DNA of 64,000 nt from Rhynchospora pubera (Eukaryota; Streptophyta; Magnoliopsida; Poales; Cyperaceae). The stretch covers positions 160,141,461 to 160,205,460 of the forward strand of contig CM051460.1 of the NCBI GenBank assembly GCA_028095005.1, written 5' to 3'. Below the pieces are notes generated by a model. That model did no database searches. It was not told the origin of the DNA and saw nothing but the letters and a program-made list of their open reading frames with translations. This document shows, one piece after another, positions 19,738 to 30,722 of this stretch (its first letter is position 1; each line of letters opens with the position of its first letter). Both the position numbers and the translations under genes were made by a program.

Positions 19738-22345
19738 TGTTACATTCATGAAAATTTTAAAGTTTATATTTCCTGAAAATATTATTTAAAGGTTTTGTTA
19801 AGCAAATTTTAGATATGGTTAGTGTGAAGATAATTTAATTAAGCATCATTTCATTACATGGTTTGAGTTATTGCACATGTTATTTGGATTTTCATTCATA
19901 TGTTGCTTGTGGGTACATTTTGGAGTTGTGTAATAAAAAGGCTTTTAGTAAAAAAAAAAAAAGGAAAATCCCAACCCACTTTTCCCCACCCGTGCAACAG
20001 AGAGGAAAAACCTCTCTTTTCTCTCTCTCTCTTGCGCACACCCCTCTGCCTTCCTTTTCTCTCTTAATCCCATTTGGTTCCATACAAAATCAACTCAAAA
20101 CAAAATAGAATAAAATCTGAAAAAAATCGGGAAAAATCAGAAATGGTGAGTTGAAGTAGAGATCTATGCATGCAAGCTTTCTATTCTCAAAAACAAGTTA
20201 TATTCATGTAAGTTTCTAATTTTCTCTATTTATTTCGGATTTTTGAGTTGCATGGTTGAAAATGGTTGCAAAATGGAATTAGTTTGTGATTATTGTGCTA
20301 ATAGAGAGGTTTTCTATTTCTCTTAAGATTATTTTTGTCATTTTCGGATTTTTGGAAAATATTCCGAATTTGGATGAAATTAAGTGTTGCATGAAGGTTT
20401 TCTAACTATTTTTAAGTTGTATATAGTTGTTGTTGCTTGGAAATACTTTCTTTTTGTTGAAAATGAGATTTAAGACTATGTTTGACCTTGAATAATTATT
20501 TTATCCGAATTTAATCTTTCTTCTTGGGATTTTGGTTAATATATTTGGTATATTCTTGGGAGTACTTGATATTGTGTGAAATTTAGAGTTGTATGGGTTT
20601 TACAAAAAGTTTGGGTTTTAGAGAAAAAAATTTCAGCAAAGGAAAAATCTGGAATTTTTACTTTAGTTGCATCATAATGTGGCATTTTCATGGCATTTTT
20701 GTAGTAAACTAATTTTCATACATAACTTTATTATTGTACTTTTTGGACAGCAAAGAAGTGTGTTAAATTACATGAGTTTTAGCATGATAAATGAGTTATA
20801 ATGACTTGTTTAGTATCATTAGATGTTAGGTTAATAATTAGAATCATTTTATGCACTTTAGCACTTGATTTTTGCAAAGTAGGATAAAATTTATAAGAGA
20901 AACTATAGAACTTTTAAATCTGAAATTTTTAACCTAATTATGAATTTAAAGGGTTTAATTTAGGATTTTGCTATTTTATAGATTTGGAAGACGAGGGATA
21001 TAGTGCGGGTGACGTTGGTGCTTCGAGTTCACGTTAGTCAGGTTCTTTTCTTGTGGAGTTAAGGTGCGGATTCACATGAACTCAAAGCTTTTAGTTAGTA
21101 GGAATTACTTACTTAATTTATTTTGCATGTTGATTTATTGTTGATTGCATGACTATCATATGACCGTTGCATTCGAGATTGTTATCTCATGTTATTCTTA
21201 TGAATTGAATTGAAATTATTTGCATGTTGTATGGTATTCATATTGAGAAGCAAAAATGTTGGATTGTGTATTGGTTATGTCACTACTTGTACGGTTGGCC
21301 AGTTTCACGAAACATCGTGCAGATGCCGGCTAGCTACCGGTGCACGCTATGTAGTCAGCGCTGTTACATGGGACTCAGATACCCGAGCTAGACGGGGTAT
21401 GAGGGGAGTGATTCTGGAATGTCAAGTAGGGTAATTTGATATTGTTTTGGAACAATGAAGTGAATTGGATTGAATTATGTGTGTGATTGATTACAAACCA
21501 GACTTGTAGTTGCATGGTATGGACCAATTTAAATTGCCGACCTTTGTGTTTATTTGATATGGAAATCTGATATGATTGAAATTATAAGTCGGCATTGCAT
21601 CATACTTGTGCATCATTATTATTATTATGTACTTGCTTACCACTTGATTGTTTCTTTTTGCGGGTATTTAATTCCAAACATGAAAGCGTAGAGTTCATGT
21701 GCTGGAACTGAATACCGCACTGAGAAATTTTATTTCTCATCGCTTCCACTTTGTGGGTTCCAGGTTTTGAGGAGGGGTCAGAGGCGGTTTTTGGCGAGGA
21801 GTAGGCCTAGTCTCGAGTTATTATCACCACTATTAGTCCATTGGCCTTTTGGTTGGTATTTATGCCATATGACTTGCATTATTTTTATTTAGGCTATGTA
21901 GGTTAGTTTACTTGATTGTCATTTTGTGTGTACCGTGTGGTGTGGTACCATGGTTATATTTTGATGTATGGTTATGTGCTCTTGATTTGGTACCATCACT
22001 TGGTACTTATATGTATGATGTATGAATTGTTGTAGTAGACTTATATTTGGTGGCATGGCTTATTATTACATATGTTATGTTGATGTTAAGTTCAAATGCT
22101 ATGCTTTGTCTTAACTTTCTTATTAACGTATTATCTAATCATTTCAAATTCTTCATGTACTATTGAATGTTGAGACAAAGTATTGGATTTGAACTCTAAT
22201 AATTCATGTAGTTGGCTTAATTCATGTTAAATTGTGGTGATATAACTTGTTGTATGGTTTATTGAATAAATTGTTATGCGTTGCGTCTATCGTGTGGTAG
22301 TCGCGGCGGGGATTGTCACGTGCTTGTTGGTTACGGGGTGTGACA
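19738..22345 (+). repeat. Gypsy 5' LTR
   Basis: 2608 bp. In order: an A-run at about 19949, a CCCCACCCGTG box near 19985, a CT-rich stretch (20010-20070), a donor-like GTGAGT at 20146, GTGCGGATTCAC at 21063, the hairpin at 21702-21763, and a terminal GGGGTGTGACA. The first 439 bp (to 20176) is the part amplified in the tandem array. Confidence 0.9.
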
Positions 22346-22356
22346 GTTCTTTTTAG

Positions 22357-22368
22357 TGGTATCAGAGC
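22357..22368 (+). promoter_or_regulatory. Primer binding site (initiator tRNA-Met)
   Basis: TGGTATCAGAGC, complementary to the 3' end of plant initiator tRNA-Met, 11 bp after the 5' LTR. It primes minus-strand cDNA synthesis. The same site follows the other LTRs at 10071, 18000 and 37016. Confidence 0.9.
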
Positions 22369-22497
22369 ATGGTTACCCTACCTAAACCAGACCTAAAGAA
22401 CGTTTGAGTGGGGTTAGCTTAAGTAAAGGTTGCTTTGTTTTGTTTTGTTTCTTGTGCGTGTACTAACTTGTGTGTAACAGGTTGAGTTAAGCACGCC

Positions 22498-25005
22498 ATG
22501 AACCGTGGGCGACGAGCAAATCGTGGTCGTGGTCAGAGACAGGAAGAGGCCCCAGGTGATCAAGGAGCGGGGCAGGATGTACCCGATCCTCGTGGCCCTC
22601 AGCCCACTTATGAGCAGCGATTGATTGATGCTTATGAGCGTGGCCGCCAGGCAGCCGAGCGGGCAGCTCCAGCTGCTCAGCCGGTTGTTGAGGAGGATGC
22701 CTTTAGGAGGTTGTTTGACTCCTTTAGTCGATTGAGGCCGCCGACTTTTGATGGCGAGGGTGACTATAGAGCGGCTGAGAGTTGGCTTGCTAGCATAAAG
22801 GCCAAGTTTCGTCTTTGTCGAGCTCCCGAGGAGGACCATGTGGAGCTAGCGGTGCAGTTTTTGGAGGGTACAGCTCAGTTCTGGTGGGAGAGTACTCAGT
22901 TGGGTTATGATGGCGAGTTGCCGAGGATTCCATGGACTTGGTTTGAGCATCAGTTCACAGACCGGTTCCTTAGTGAGTTGCATCGGGAGGAGCTGCGAGA
23001 GCAATTTCTTTCGCTTAAGCAGCAGGGCCGATCTGTGGCCGAGTACAACAAGATGTTTGTGACCTTGGCTCGTTATGCTCCAGACATTATTGCAGATCCT
23101 TATCGTTACCGCCGTCGTTATGTTAATGGGTTGAACCATGAGATTGCTTTGGCTGTTGATAATCCTGCATCACCGACTGTTCCTAGTTTGATGCGGCAGG
23201 CTGAGATAGCAGAGTCGCATCGCAAGAGGGGTATCGAGGAGGAGAAGGGCCGTAATGTGCGGCCAAAACAGGGGCAGTCATCTGGGACTCAAAAGCCGCA
23301 AGGCAAAGCTGTAGTTACGTCGCCTTCTCAGGGACAGAGGACTATTGGCTGGTGCAGTAGGTGCAATCAGCCACATCCAGAGTCTCAGTGTCGGTTCTCG
23401 AATAAGGCATGCTTTCAGTGTGGCCAAACAGGCCATTGGAAGAGAGATTGCCCACAATTGCAGCAGGGGACCATACAGGGAGGTTTGAGAGGCTCTGGTG
23501 GCCATGGCAGAGGTGGTCCAGCACCACGTGGAGACCGATTAGGTGGCCGAGTGGCAGTTCATGCTGTTGCAGCAGCGCCTGACGTATCAGTTGAGACTGA
23601 AGTCAAGGTAGATCCTGATTCTAGTGCCGAGTTACTGACAGGTACTCTTTCGATCTCTGGTCACCTTGCATTTGTGTTGGTAGATACAGGTTGTAGCTAT
23701 TCGCTCATTTCTCGAGTTTTTGTTGAGCGGTGTGGATTGCCTACCCGACCATGTGATCAGTTATTGAGTGTAGAGACTCTGTTAGGACAGACCGACCGTG
23801 TAGTGGTTTGGTGTAGAGATTTGAGGATCTTAGTGTCCGGACGTGAGTTAGTCACTGATATGTTAGTTATGGATATATCTCGGTATGATGTTTTACTTGG
23901 CATGGATTTTCTTGCGAGGTACGGGGCTCATGTAGATTGTGCTCGGAGGTTGGTTCGATTTGAGCGGTGCGGGACTTCCTGTTATTCGCTTAGATGTCGG
24001 GCACCTGGAGACCCTATACTTCTTATGTCAGCAGTTGAGGCAAGAAATCTTTTAGAAGCCGGATGTAGTGCTTATCTTGTGGCGGTGGAGTGCACAACGA
24101 CTGAGACCTCAGACTTAGCCTCGATTTCGGTAGTCCGTGATTTCCCTGATGTGTTTCCTGAGGAGATTACAGGATTGCCACCACCGAGGGAGGTCGAGTT
24201 CGGCATTGAAGTGATGCCGGGCACAGTGCCGATTTCCAAGACACCATACCGCATGGCACCAGCCGAGCTAAAAGAATTGAAAGTGCAGATTGAGGAGTTG
24301 TTAGCCAAGGGTTTTATTCGGCCTAGTGCATCGCCTTGGGGTGCCCCTGTGTTGTTTGTGAGAAAGAAAGATGGCACCTTAAGGTTGTGTGTGGATTATA
24401 GAGAGCTGAACAAAGTGACAGTGAAGAATCGGTATCCGTTGCCGCGCATTGATGACTTGTTTGATCAGATGCAAGGATCTTCAGTTTATTCGAAGATCGA
24501 TTTGCGGACGGGTTACCATCAATTGAGAATTCAGCCAAGTGATGTCGAGAAGACGGCTTTTCGCACCCGTTATGGTCATTATGAATACTTGGTGATGCCA
24601 TTCGGGTTGACAAATGCACCAGCAGCATTTATGGACTTAATGAATCGGGTGTTTCGAGAGTACTTAGATTCATTTGTGGTGGTTTTCATCGATGACATTC
24701 TTGTGTACTCTCGGTCCTTTGATGAGCATGCTGAGCATTTGCGGATTGTTTTGAGCCAGTTGCGGGAGCACCAGCTCTTCGCTAAGTTCTCGAAGTGTGA
24801 ATTTTGGTTGGAAAAGGTGGCCTTCTTAGGTCATGTGATCTCGGGTGTTGGCTTGGCAGTAGATCCAAGTAAGGTGCAAGCGGTGACAGAGTGGAGTCAA
24901 CCGCGAACAATCACAGAGATCCGTAGCTTTCTTGGATTGGCGGGCTATTACCGACGCTTTGTGTCTGGATTTTCTTCTCTTGCTCGTCGTTTGACTCAGT
25001 TGTAG
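22498..25005 (+). CDS. Gypsy gag-protease-RT part of polyprotein (ends at in-frame TAG)
   Basis: 835 codons. Basic N-terminus, gag capsid domain about residues 75-250 (FDGEGDYRAAESWL, FLEGTAQFWWES), and a zinc knuckle at 305-318 (CX2CX4HX4C: C305, C308, H313, C318). The aspartic protease has DTG at 396-398 and LLGMD at 466-470. Reverse transcriptase runs about 575-800 with KIDLRTGYHQ (666-675) and the catalytic FIDDILVYS (730-738). The reading frame stops at TAG 25003-25005, just after the RT connection region, and continues in the same frame beyond with RNase H and integrase. In this lineage gag-pol is normally one ORF, so this is a single nonsense change and the copy is probably not autonomous. 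The LTR supplies its promoter. Confidence 0.93.
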   Translation: MNRGRRANRGRGQRQEEAPGDQGAGQDVPDPRGPQPTYEQRLIDAYERGRQAAERAAPAAQPVVEEDAFRRLFDSFSRLRPPTFDGEGDYRAAESWLASIKAKFRLCRAPEEDHVELAVQFLEGTAQFWWESTQLGYDGELPRIPWTWFEHQFTDRFLSELHREELREQFLSLKQQGRSVAEYNKMFVTLARYAPDIIADPYRYRRRYVNGLNHEIALAVDNPASPTVPSLMRQAEIAESHRKRGIEEEKGRNVRPKQGQSSGTQKPQGKAVVTSPSQGQRTIGWCSRCNQPHPESQCRFSNKACFQCGQTGHWKRDCPQLQQGTIQGGLRGSGGHGRGGPAPRGDRLGGRVAVHAVAAAPDVSVETEVKVDPDSSAELLTGTLSISGHLAFVLVDTGCSYSLISRVFVERCGLPTRPCDQLLSVETLLGQTDRVVVWCRDLRILVSGRELVTDMLVMDISRYDVLLGMDFLARYGAHVDCARRLVRFERCGTSCYSLRCRAPGDPILLMSAVEARNLLEAGCSAYLVAVECTTTETSDLASISVVRDFPDVFPEEITGLPPPREVEFGIEVMPGTVPISKTPYRMAPAELKELKVQIEELLAKGFIRPSASPWGAPVLFVRKKDGTLRLCVDYRELNKVTVKNRYPLPRIDDLFDQMQGSSVYSKIDLRTGYHQLRIQPSDVEKTAFRTRYGHYEYLVMPFGLTNAPAAFMDLMNRVFREYLDSFVVVFIDDILVYSRSFDEHAEHLRIVLSQLREHQLFAKFSKCEFWLEKVAFLGHVISGVGLAVDPSKVQAVTEWSQPRTITEIRSFLGLAGYYRRFVSGFSSLARRLTQL

Positions 25006-27135
25006 CACAAGGATGTTCCTTTTGTGTGGGGTTCTGAGCAAGAGGCTAGTTTTCAGGAGTTGAAGAAGCGGTTGGTATCGGCGCCTATTTTGGTAATGCC
25101 GGTGCAAGGAAAGGACTTTGACTTGTATACAGATGCATCACGATTAGGGTTGGGTTGTGTGCTCATGCAAGATGGCCACGTGATTGCGTATGGCTCTCGA
25201 CAGTTGAGGCCACACGAGGAGAATTACCCAACCCATGATCTTGAATTGGCCGCGGTGATCTTTGCACTTAAGCTTTGGCGGCACTACTTGTATGGAGTGA
25301 AGTGTCGGATCTATACTGATCATCAAAGCTTGAAGTACTTGTTCTCTCAAAAAGAATTGAACTTGAGACAACGTAGGTGGCTCGAGCTCATGAAGGACTA
25401 TGATCTTGATATCCAGTATTATGCGGGCAAGGCGAACTTAGTAGCGGATGCGCTAAGTCGCAAGACCCGAGCTAATCTGGCTAGTTTGGTTACTTGTGAG
25501 CCAAAGTTGTTGGAAGAGATGCGTTTGATGAGTTTGAGTGTAGGGGTGACAGCGGAGGTTGCAGCATCCTTACCAAGTTGTAGCACCAATTCGACCTCAG
25601 CTAGTACATCGTCTTCCTCTTTGCTAGTTGCGATTGTATTGGCCGCTATTGAGGTGCATCCAGACTTGCACGATCGGGTAGTTGTGGCACAGCATGCCGA
25701 CCCGAAGTTCCAAAAGTTCAGAGAGGACATGGAGACTAAGCCCGAGACCCCATTTCGCCTTGATGAGACAGGGATGTTGAGGTTTAGTGATCGGGTTTGT
25801 GTTCCAGATGATCCTGAGTTGAAAAAGCTGATCTTGTCTGAGGCTCATGAGTCGGGGTATTCGATTCATCCCGGCGAGGTGAAGATGTATAAGGATCTGA
25901 AAAGAAGCTTTTGGTGGCCGGGTATGAAGCGTGAAGTGGCAAAATATGTGGAGAAATGCCAAGTTTGTCAGCAAGTTAAGGCTGATCGGCGAAAGAGTGC
26001 CGGTCTTTTGCAAAATCTGAGGAGACCACAAGGCAAGTTTGAGTCAGTGACGATGGACTTTGTGTCGGGTTTTCCTATGTCAAAAGGCCATGTGGATGCT
26101 ATTTGGGTTGTTGTGGACCGATTGACTAAGGTGGCTCGTTTTATACCCGTTCGTTCTGACATCTCAGGAAGCTCAATGGCTGAGTTATTCTACAAAAGTG
26201 TGTGTAAGTACCATGGCTGCCCACGTGAGATCATCTCTGATCGAGATACACGTTTTACTTCGCACTTTTGGAAAAGTTTCCAAGAGTCTTTGGGAACGAA
26301 ACTTCACTTTAGCTCAGCCTATCACCCCCAAACAGATGGTCAGTCCGAGCGCACTATCCAGACCTTGGAGGATATGTTGCGCGCGTGTGCCTTGAGTTTT
26401 GGTGGCTCGTGGGTGGATCATGTGCATTTGGCCGAACTTGCATACAACAACAGTTTTCATGCAAGTATTGGCATGCCACCTTATGAGGCATTGTATGGTG
26501 AGCCTTGTCGTACTCCACTGTGGTGGAAACTCAAGGGCACGTATCAACCGACAGGTCCAGACCTAGTCTCCCAAAGTGTGGAGAAGGTAAGAGTTGTGTT
26601 GAGCCGTTTGAAGTCGGCTCAGGATCGTCAGAAGCGGTATGCTGACGTGAGGCGACGACCGCTGGAGTTTAAGGTTGGCGATGAAGTGTGGTTGAAGGTG
26701 TCTCCGATCAAAGGAGTACATCGTTTTGGTGTGTCGGGGAAACTCAGTCCTCGTTATGTTGGACCTTTTGTTGTGTCTGCTCGAGTAGGGACTGTGGCTT
26801 ATGAGCTAGATTTACCCCCGGCTTTAGGTCGGTTTCACCGGGTGTTTCACGTCTCACAGTTGAGACGCTATGTCAAGGATCCGTCGCACAAGTTGGAACA
26901 CTCTCAGTTGCAACTCGAGGATGACTTGTCCTACGAGAAGCGACCGATACGGATCTTAGACATGAAGGAGCACCGCCTCCGTAGCCGGACGATTCGTTTT
27001 GTGTTGGTCCAGTGGAGTCGTCACTCAGTGAGAGAGGCAATGTGGGAACCCGAGGATGTGATTAGGCACCGTTACCCCGAGTTGTTTGAGAGCTCAGGTA
27101 CATTTTTCGTTCAGAGGACTGAACGTTTCTTTTAG
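25006..27135 (+). CDS. Gypsy RNase H-integrase-chromodomain part of polyprotein
   Basis: Same frame as the upstream part, separated only by the TAG codon. Counting from 25024: RNase H with D37 (YTDAS), E74, D99 (YTDH) and D142 (VADALS). Integrase has an HHCC finger (H275, H282, C312, C315) and a DDE core D345, D406, E442 with the standard D-35-E spacing. A GPF motif follows at 580-582. A C-terminal chromodomain covers about 636-690 (FVLVQWSRH, WEPEDVIRHRYPELF), which defines a chromovirus and fits the Tekay/Del branch. No further stop or frameshift is seen. It would act in the nucleus, with the chromodomain directing integration to marked chromatin. The stop codon abuts the polypurine tract. 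Confidence 0.92.
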   Translation, partial: HKDVPFVWGSEQEASFQELKKRLVSAPILVMPVQGKDFDLYTDASRLGLGCVLMQDGHVIAYGSRQLRPHEENYPTHDLELAAVIFALKLWRHYLYGVKCRIYTDHQSLKYLFSQKELNLRQRRWLELMKDYDLDIQYYAGKANLVADALSRKTRANLASLVTCEPKLLEEMRLMSLSVGVTAEVAASLPSCSTNSTSASTSSSSLLVAIVLAAIEVHPDLHDRVVVAQHADPKFQKFREDMETKPETPFRLDETGMLRFSDRVCVPDDPELKKLILSEAHESGYSIHPGEVKMYKDLKRSFWWPGMKREVAKYVEKCQVCQQVKADRRKSAGLLQNLRRPQGKFESVTMDFVSGFPMSKGHVDAIWVVVDRLTKVARFIPVRSDISGSSMAELFYKSVCKYHGCPREIISDRDTRFTSHFWKSFQESLGTKLHFSSAYHPQTDGQSERTIQTLEDMLRACALSFGGSWVDHVHLAELAYNNSFHASIGMPPYEALYGEPCRTPLWWKLKGTYQPTGPDLVSQSVEKVRVVLSRLKSAQDRQKRYADVRRRPLEFKVGDEVWLKVSPIKGVHRFGVSGKLSPRYVGPFVVSARVGTVAYELDLPPALGRFHRVFHVSQLRRYVKDPSHKLEHSQLQLEDDLSYEKRPIRILDMKEHRLRSRTIRFVLVQWSRHSVREAMWEPEDVIRHRYPELFESSGTFFVQRTERFF

Positions 27136-27145
27136 GGGGGGTGGA
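27134..27145 (+). promoter_or_regulatory. Gypsy polypurine tract
   Basis: AGGGGGGGTGGA directly before the TGTTACATTC start of the 3' LTR; primer for plus-strand synthesis. It overlaps the pol stop codon. Confidence 0.85.
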
Positions 27146-28933
27146 TGTTACATTCATGAAAATTTTAAAGTTTATATTTCCTGAAAATATTATTTAAAGG
27201 TTTTGTTAAGCAAATTTTAGATATGGTTAGTGTGAAGATAATTTAATTAAGCATCATTTCATTACATGGTTTGAGTTATTGCACATGTTATTTGGATTTT
27301 CATTCATATGTTGCTTGTGGGTGCATTTTGGAGTTGTGTAATAAAAAGGCTTTTAGTAAAAAAAAAAAAAGGAAAATCCCAACCCACTTTTCCCCACCCG
27401 TGCAACAGAGAGGAAAAACCTCTCTTTTCTCTCTCTCTCTTGCGCACACCCCTCTGCCTTCCTTTTCTCTCTTAATCCCATTTGGTTCTATACAAAATCA
27501 ACTCAAAACAAAATAGAATAAAATCTGAAAAAAATCGGGAAAAATCAGAAATGGTGAGTTGAAGTAGAGATCTATGCATGCAAGTAGTGTCATACAAAAT
27601 ATATTTTACATTTATGCATATCTTTGCAAGTAGTTGCCTATTACACAAGTAAACAGCTGGAGGAGGTCGAATAAATTAGTGTTGTACAATTTCATTTTAT
27701 TAAAAAGGATAAAATATATTAATACATGCAAAACTTACAAAACTAAAGGGGAAAAAAATGGATTTATAGGAACTCTGGCCCCGTTCATCTTCCCTTCCCT
27801 CCGCCCTTAAGGTACCTATACATAGAGTTATTAGCGAAGTACCCATATTATAATACCACGTAAATTAAGAAAGCATTTGAATTTAATTGACATACTTAAT
27901 GCATGAAGAAACCGATAATCCAAATCTTAAAAGAAGATAGGATCAGTGAGTGAATCTAAAGCTACAGCCATTACGGGGCCATTTGGATGGTACGGGAATG
28001 AGGAAGAATTGTTTCTTTTTAGGAATAGTTTCTTTCTAGAAATAGCTTCTTTCTAAGCATCCAAACAAGTTAGGAATAAGAAGAAAATAGTTTCTTCCAA
28101 CAATTATATATACATAAGTTCAACAAAATTCGCTAAATACTAATAGCTAAATGAAATTTTGTGTACTCTTTAATTAGTACTTTATTTAATATTAAAATAA
28201 TAATTTTTAATAATTTATTTAAATTAATATTAATTTGTTTATTCCTAACTCACCATTCAAACAATATTTTTTATTTTCGGAATAACACTCTTTCCACTAT
28301 TCCCAAAGTTACACTCTTTCTAATATTTTCTTTCTAAAATTCTTATTTCTTATTCTCATACTATCTAAACTGCCCGTAATGGATGTATGCAGATAGCGAA
28401 TAGAACAATGAAATATTGGTGGAAGTGAGAAGTACTTTCTTCCGGTTTTAAAAATCTATTTTAGTCCCACAAGGTCAAACGAACATAAAAAGCAACTCTT
28501 ATAGATGCGATTATATCCTCCGTGGCGTCTTCCCGAAGACACCCGTCTCTTGCGTTCCACTAATTAATCATATATAAGCTAAAGCTAGGCTTGCGGTTAG
28601 CGTACAAAAATAAATGGGCGGCACTGTTTTTTTCACCGCTTTGATAATTATTTTCTTTGTTCCAAAATTTTTTATTCGAAATCCGTGAATTTTTTTTAAA
28701 ATTTTTCTTTCTGTTTGAGATCTAATCCTTTCATTTCTTCACCATGAAATAAGCCTTTGTTGTATAAGGACAACTTTTGAATTTCTTTCAAAATATATTT
28801 TTATTTTTTTCCGTCCAATCTGTATAGTTTTAGCAAAAATTTCAAGTATCGACAAAAATGGGGTATTTTTTAGGCTAAAAACTTGTTGCTTTAGGGATAG
28901 ATGTAGCTTAGATTTAGGTTTTTGCTTGGTTTG
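27146..28933. repeat. Array unit 1
   Basis: 1788 bp. Its LTR part directly follows the gypsy polypurine tract, so it is the true start of the 3' LTR. Private variants: GGTTCTATAC near 27484, GTTGTACAAT near 27680, CCGTTCATCTTCCC near 27781. Confidence 0.9.
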
Positions 28934-30722
28934 TGTTACATTCATGAAAATTTTAAAGTTTATATTTCCTGAAAATATTATTTAAAGGTTTTGTTAAGCA
29001 AATTTTAGATATGGTTAGTGTGAAGATAATTTAATTAAGCATGATTTCATTACATGGTTTGAGTTATTGCACATGTTATTTGGATTTTCATTCATATGTT
29101 GCTTGTGGGTGCATTTTGGAGTTGTGTAATAAAAAGGCTTTTAGTAAAAAAAAAAAAAAGGAAAATCCCAACCCACTTTTCCCCACCCGTGCAACAGAGA
29201 GGAAAAACCTCTCTTTTCTCTCTCTCTCTTGCGCACACCCCTCTGCCTTCCTTTTCTCTCTTAATCCCATTTGGTTCCATACAAAATCAACTCAAAACAA
29301 AATAGAATAAAATCTGAAAAAAATCGGGAAAAATCAGAGATGGTGAGTTGAAGTAGAGATCTATGCATGCAAGTAGTGTCATACAAAATATATTTTACAT
29401 TTATGCATATCTTTGCAAGTAGTTGCCTATTACACAAGTAAACAGCTGGAGGAGGTCGAATAAATTAGTGTCGTACAATTTCATTTTATTAAAAAGGATA
29501 AAATATATTAATACATGCAAAACATACAAAACTAAAGGGGAAAAAAATGGATTTATAGGAACTCTGGCCCCGTTCTGCTTCCCTTCCCTCCGCCCTTAAG
29601 GTACCTATACATAGAGTTATTAGCGAAGTACCCATATTATAATACCACGTAAATTAAAAAAGCATTTGAATTTAATTGACATACTTAATGCATGAAGAAA
29701 CCGACAATCCAAATCTTAAAAGAAGATAGGATCAGTGAGTGAATCTAAAGCTACAGCCATTACGGGGCCATTTGGATGGTACGGGAATGAGGAAGAATTG
29801 TTTCTTTTTCGGAATAGTTTCTTTCTTGAAATAGCTTCTTTCTAAGCACCCAAACAAGTTTGGAATAAGAAGAAAATAGTTTCTTCCAACAATTATATAT
29901 ACATAAGTTCAACAAAATTCGCTAAATACTAATAGCTAAATGAAATTTTGTGTACTCTTTAATTAGTACTTTATTTAATATTAAAATAATAATTTTTAAT
30001 AATTTATTTAAATTAATATTAATTTGTTTATTCCTAACTCACCATTCAAACAATATTTTTTATTTTCGGAATAACACTCTTTCCACTATTCCCAAAGTTA
30101 CACTCTTTCTAATATTTTCTTTCTAAAATTCTTATTTCTTATTCTCATACTATCTAAACTGCCCGTAATGGATGTATGCAGATAGCGAATAGAACAATGA
30201 AATATTGGTGGAAGTGAGAAGTACTTTCTTCCGGTTTTAAAAATCTATTTTAGTCCCACAAGGTCAAACGAACATAAAAAGCAACTCTTATAGATGCGAT
30301 TATATCCTCCGTGGCGTCTTCCCGAAGACACCCGTCTCTTGCGTTCCACTAATTAATCATATATAAGCTAAAGCTAGGCTTGCGGTTAGCGTACAAAAAT
30401 AAATGGGCGGCACTGTTTTTTTCACCGCTTTGATAATTATTTTCTTTGTTCCAAAATTTTTTATTCGAAATCCGTGAATTTTTTTTAAAATTTTTCTTTC
30501 TGTTTGAGATCTAATCCTTTCATTTCTTCACCATGAAATAAGCCTTTGTTGTATAAGGACAACTTTTGAATTTCTTTCAAAATATATTTTTATTTTTTTC
30601 CGTCCAATCTGTATAGTTTTAGCAAAAATTTCAAGTATCGACAAAAATGGGGTATTTTTTAGGCTAAAAACTTGTTGCTTTAGGGATAGATGTAGCTTAG
30701 ATTTAGGTTTTTGCTTGGTTTG
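28934..30722. repeat. Array unit 2
   Basis: 1789 bp. Shares with unit 3 the variants CAGAGATGG, ACATACAAAAC, CCGACAATCC and TTTTTCGGAATAG, marking them as a duplicated pair. Private variant GCATGATTTC at 29039. Confidence 0.9.

Noticed and set aside
22414..26547. Antisense ORFs across the gypsy polyprotein
   Set aside because: Shadows of the gag-pol frame; no domains.
29041..29310. Recurring 60-90 aa plus-strand ORFs in every array unit and LTR, and a 68-aa minus ORF
   Set aside because: They are copies of the same LTR-start or X DNA, run through A- and CT-homopolymers, and have no domain; recurrence reflects DNA duplication, not a gene family.
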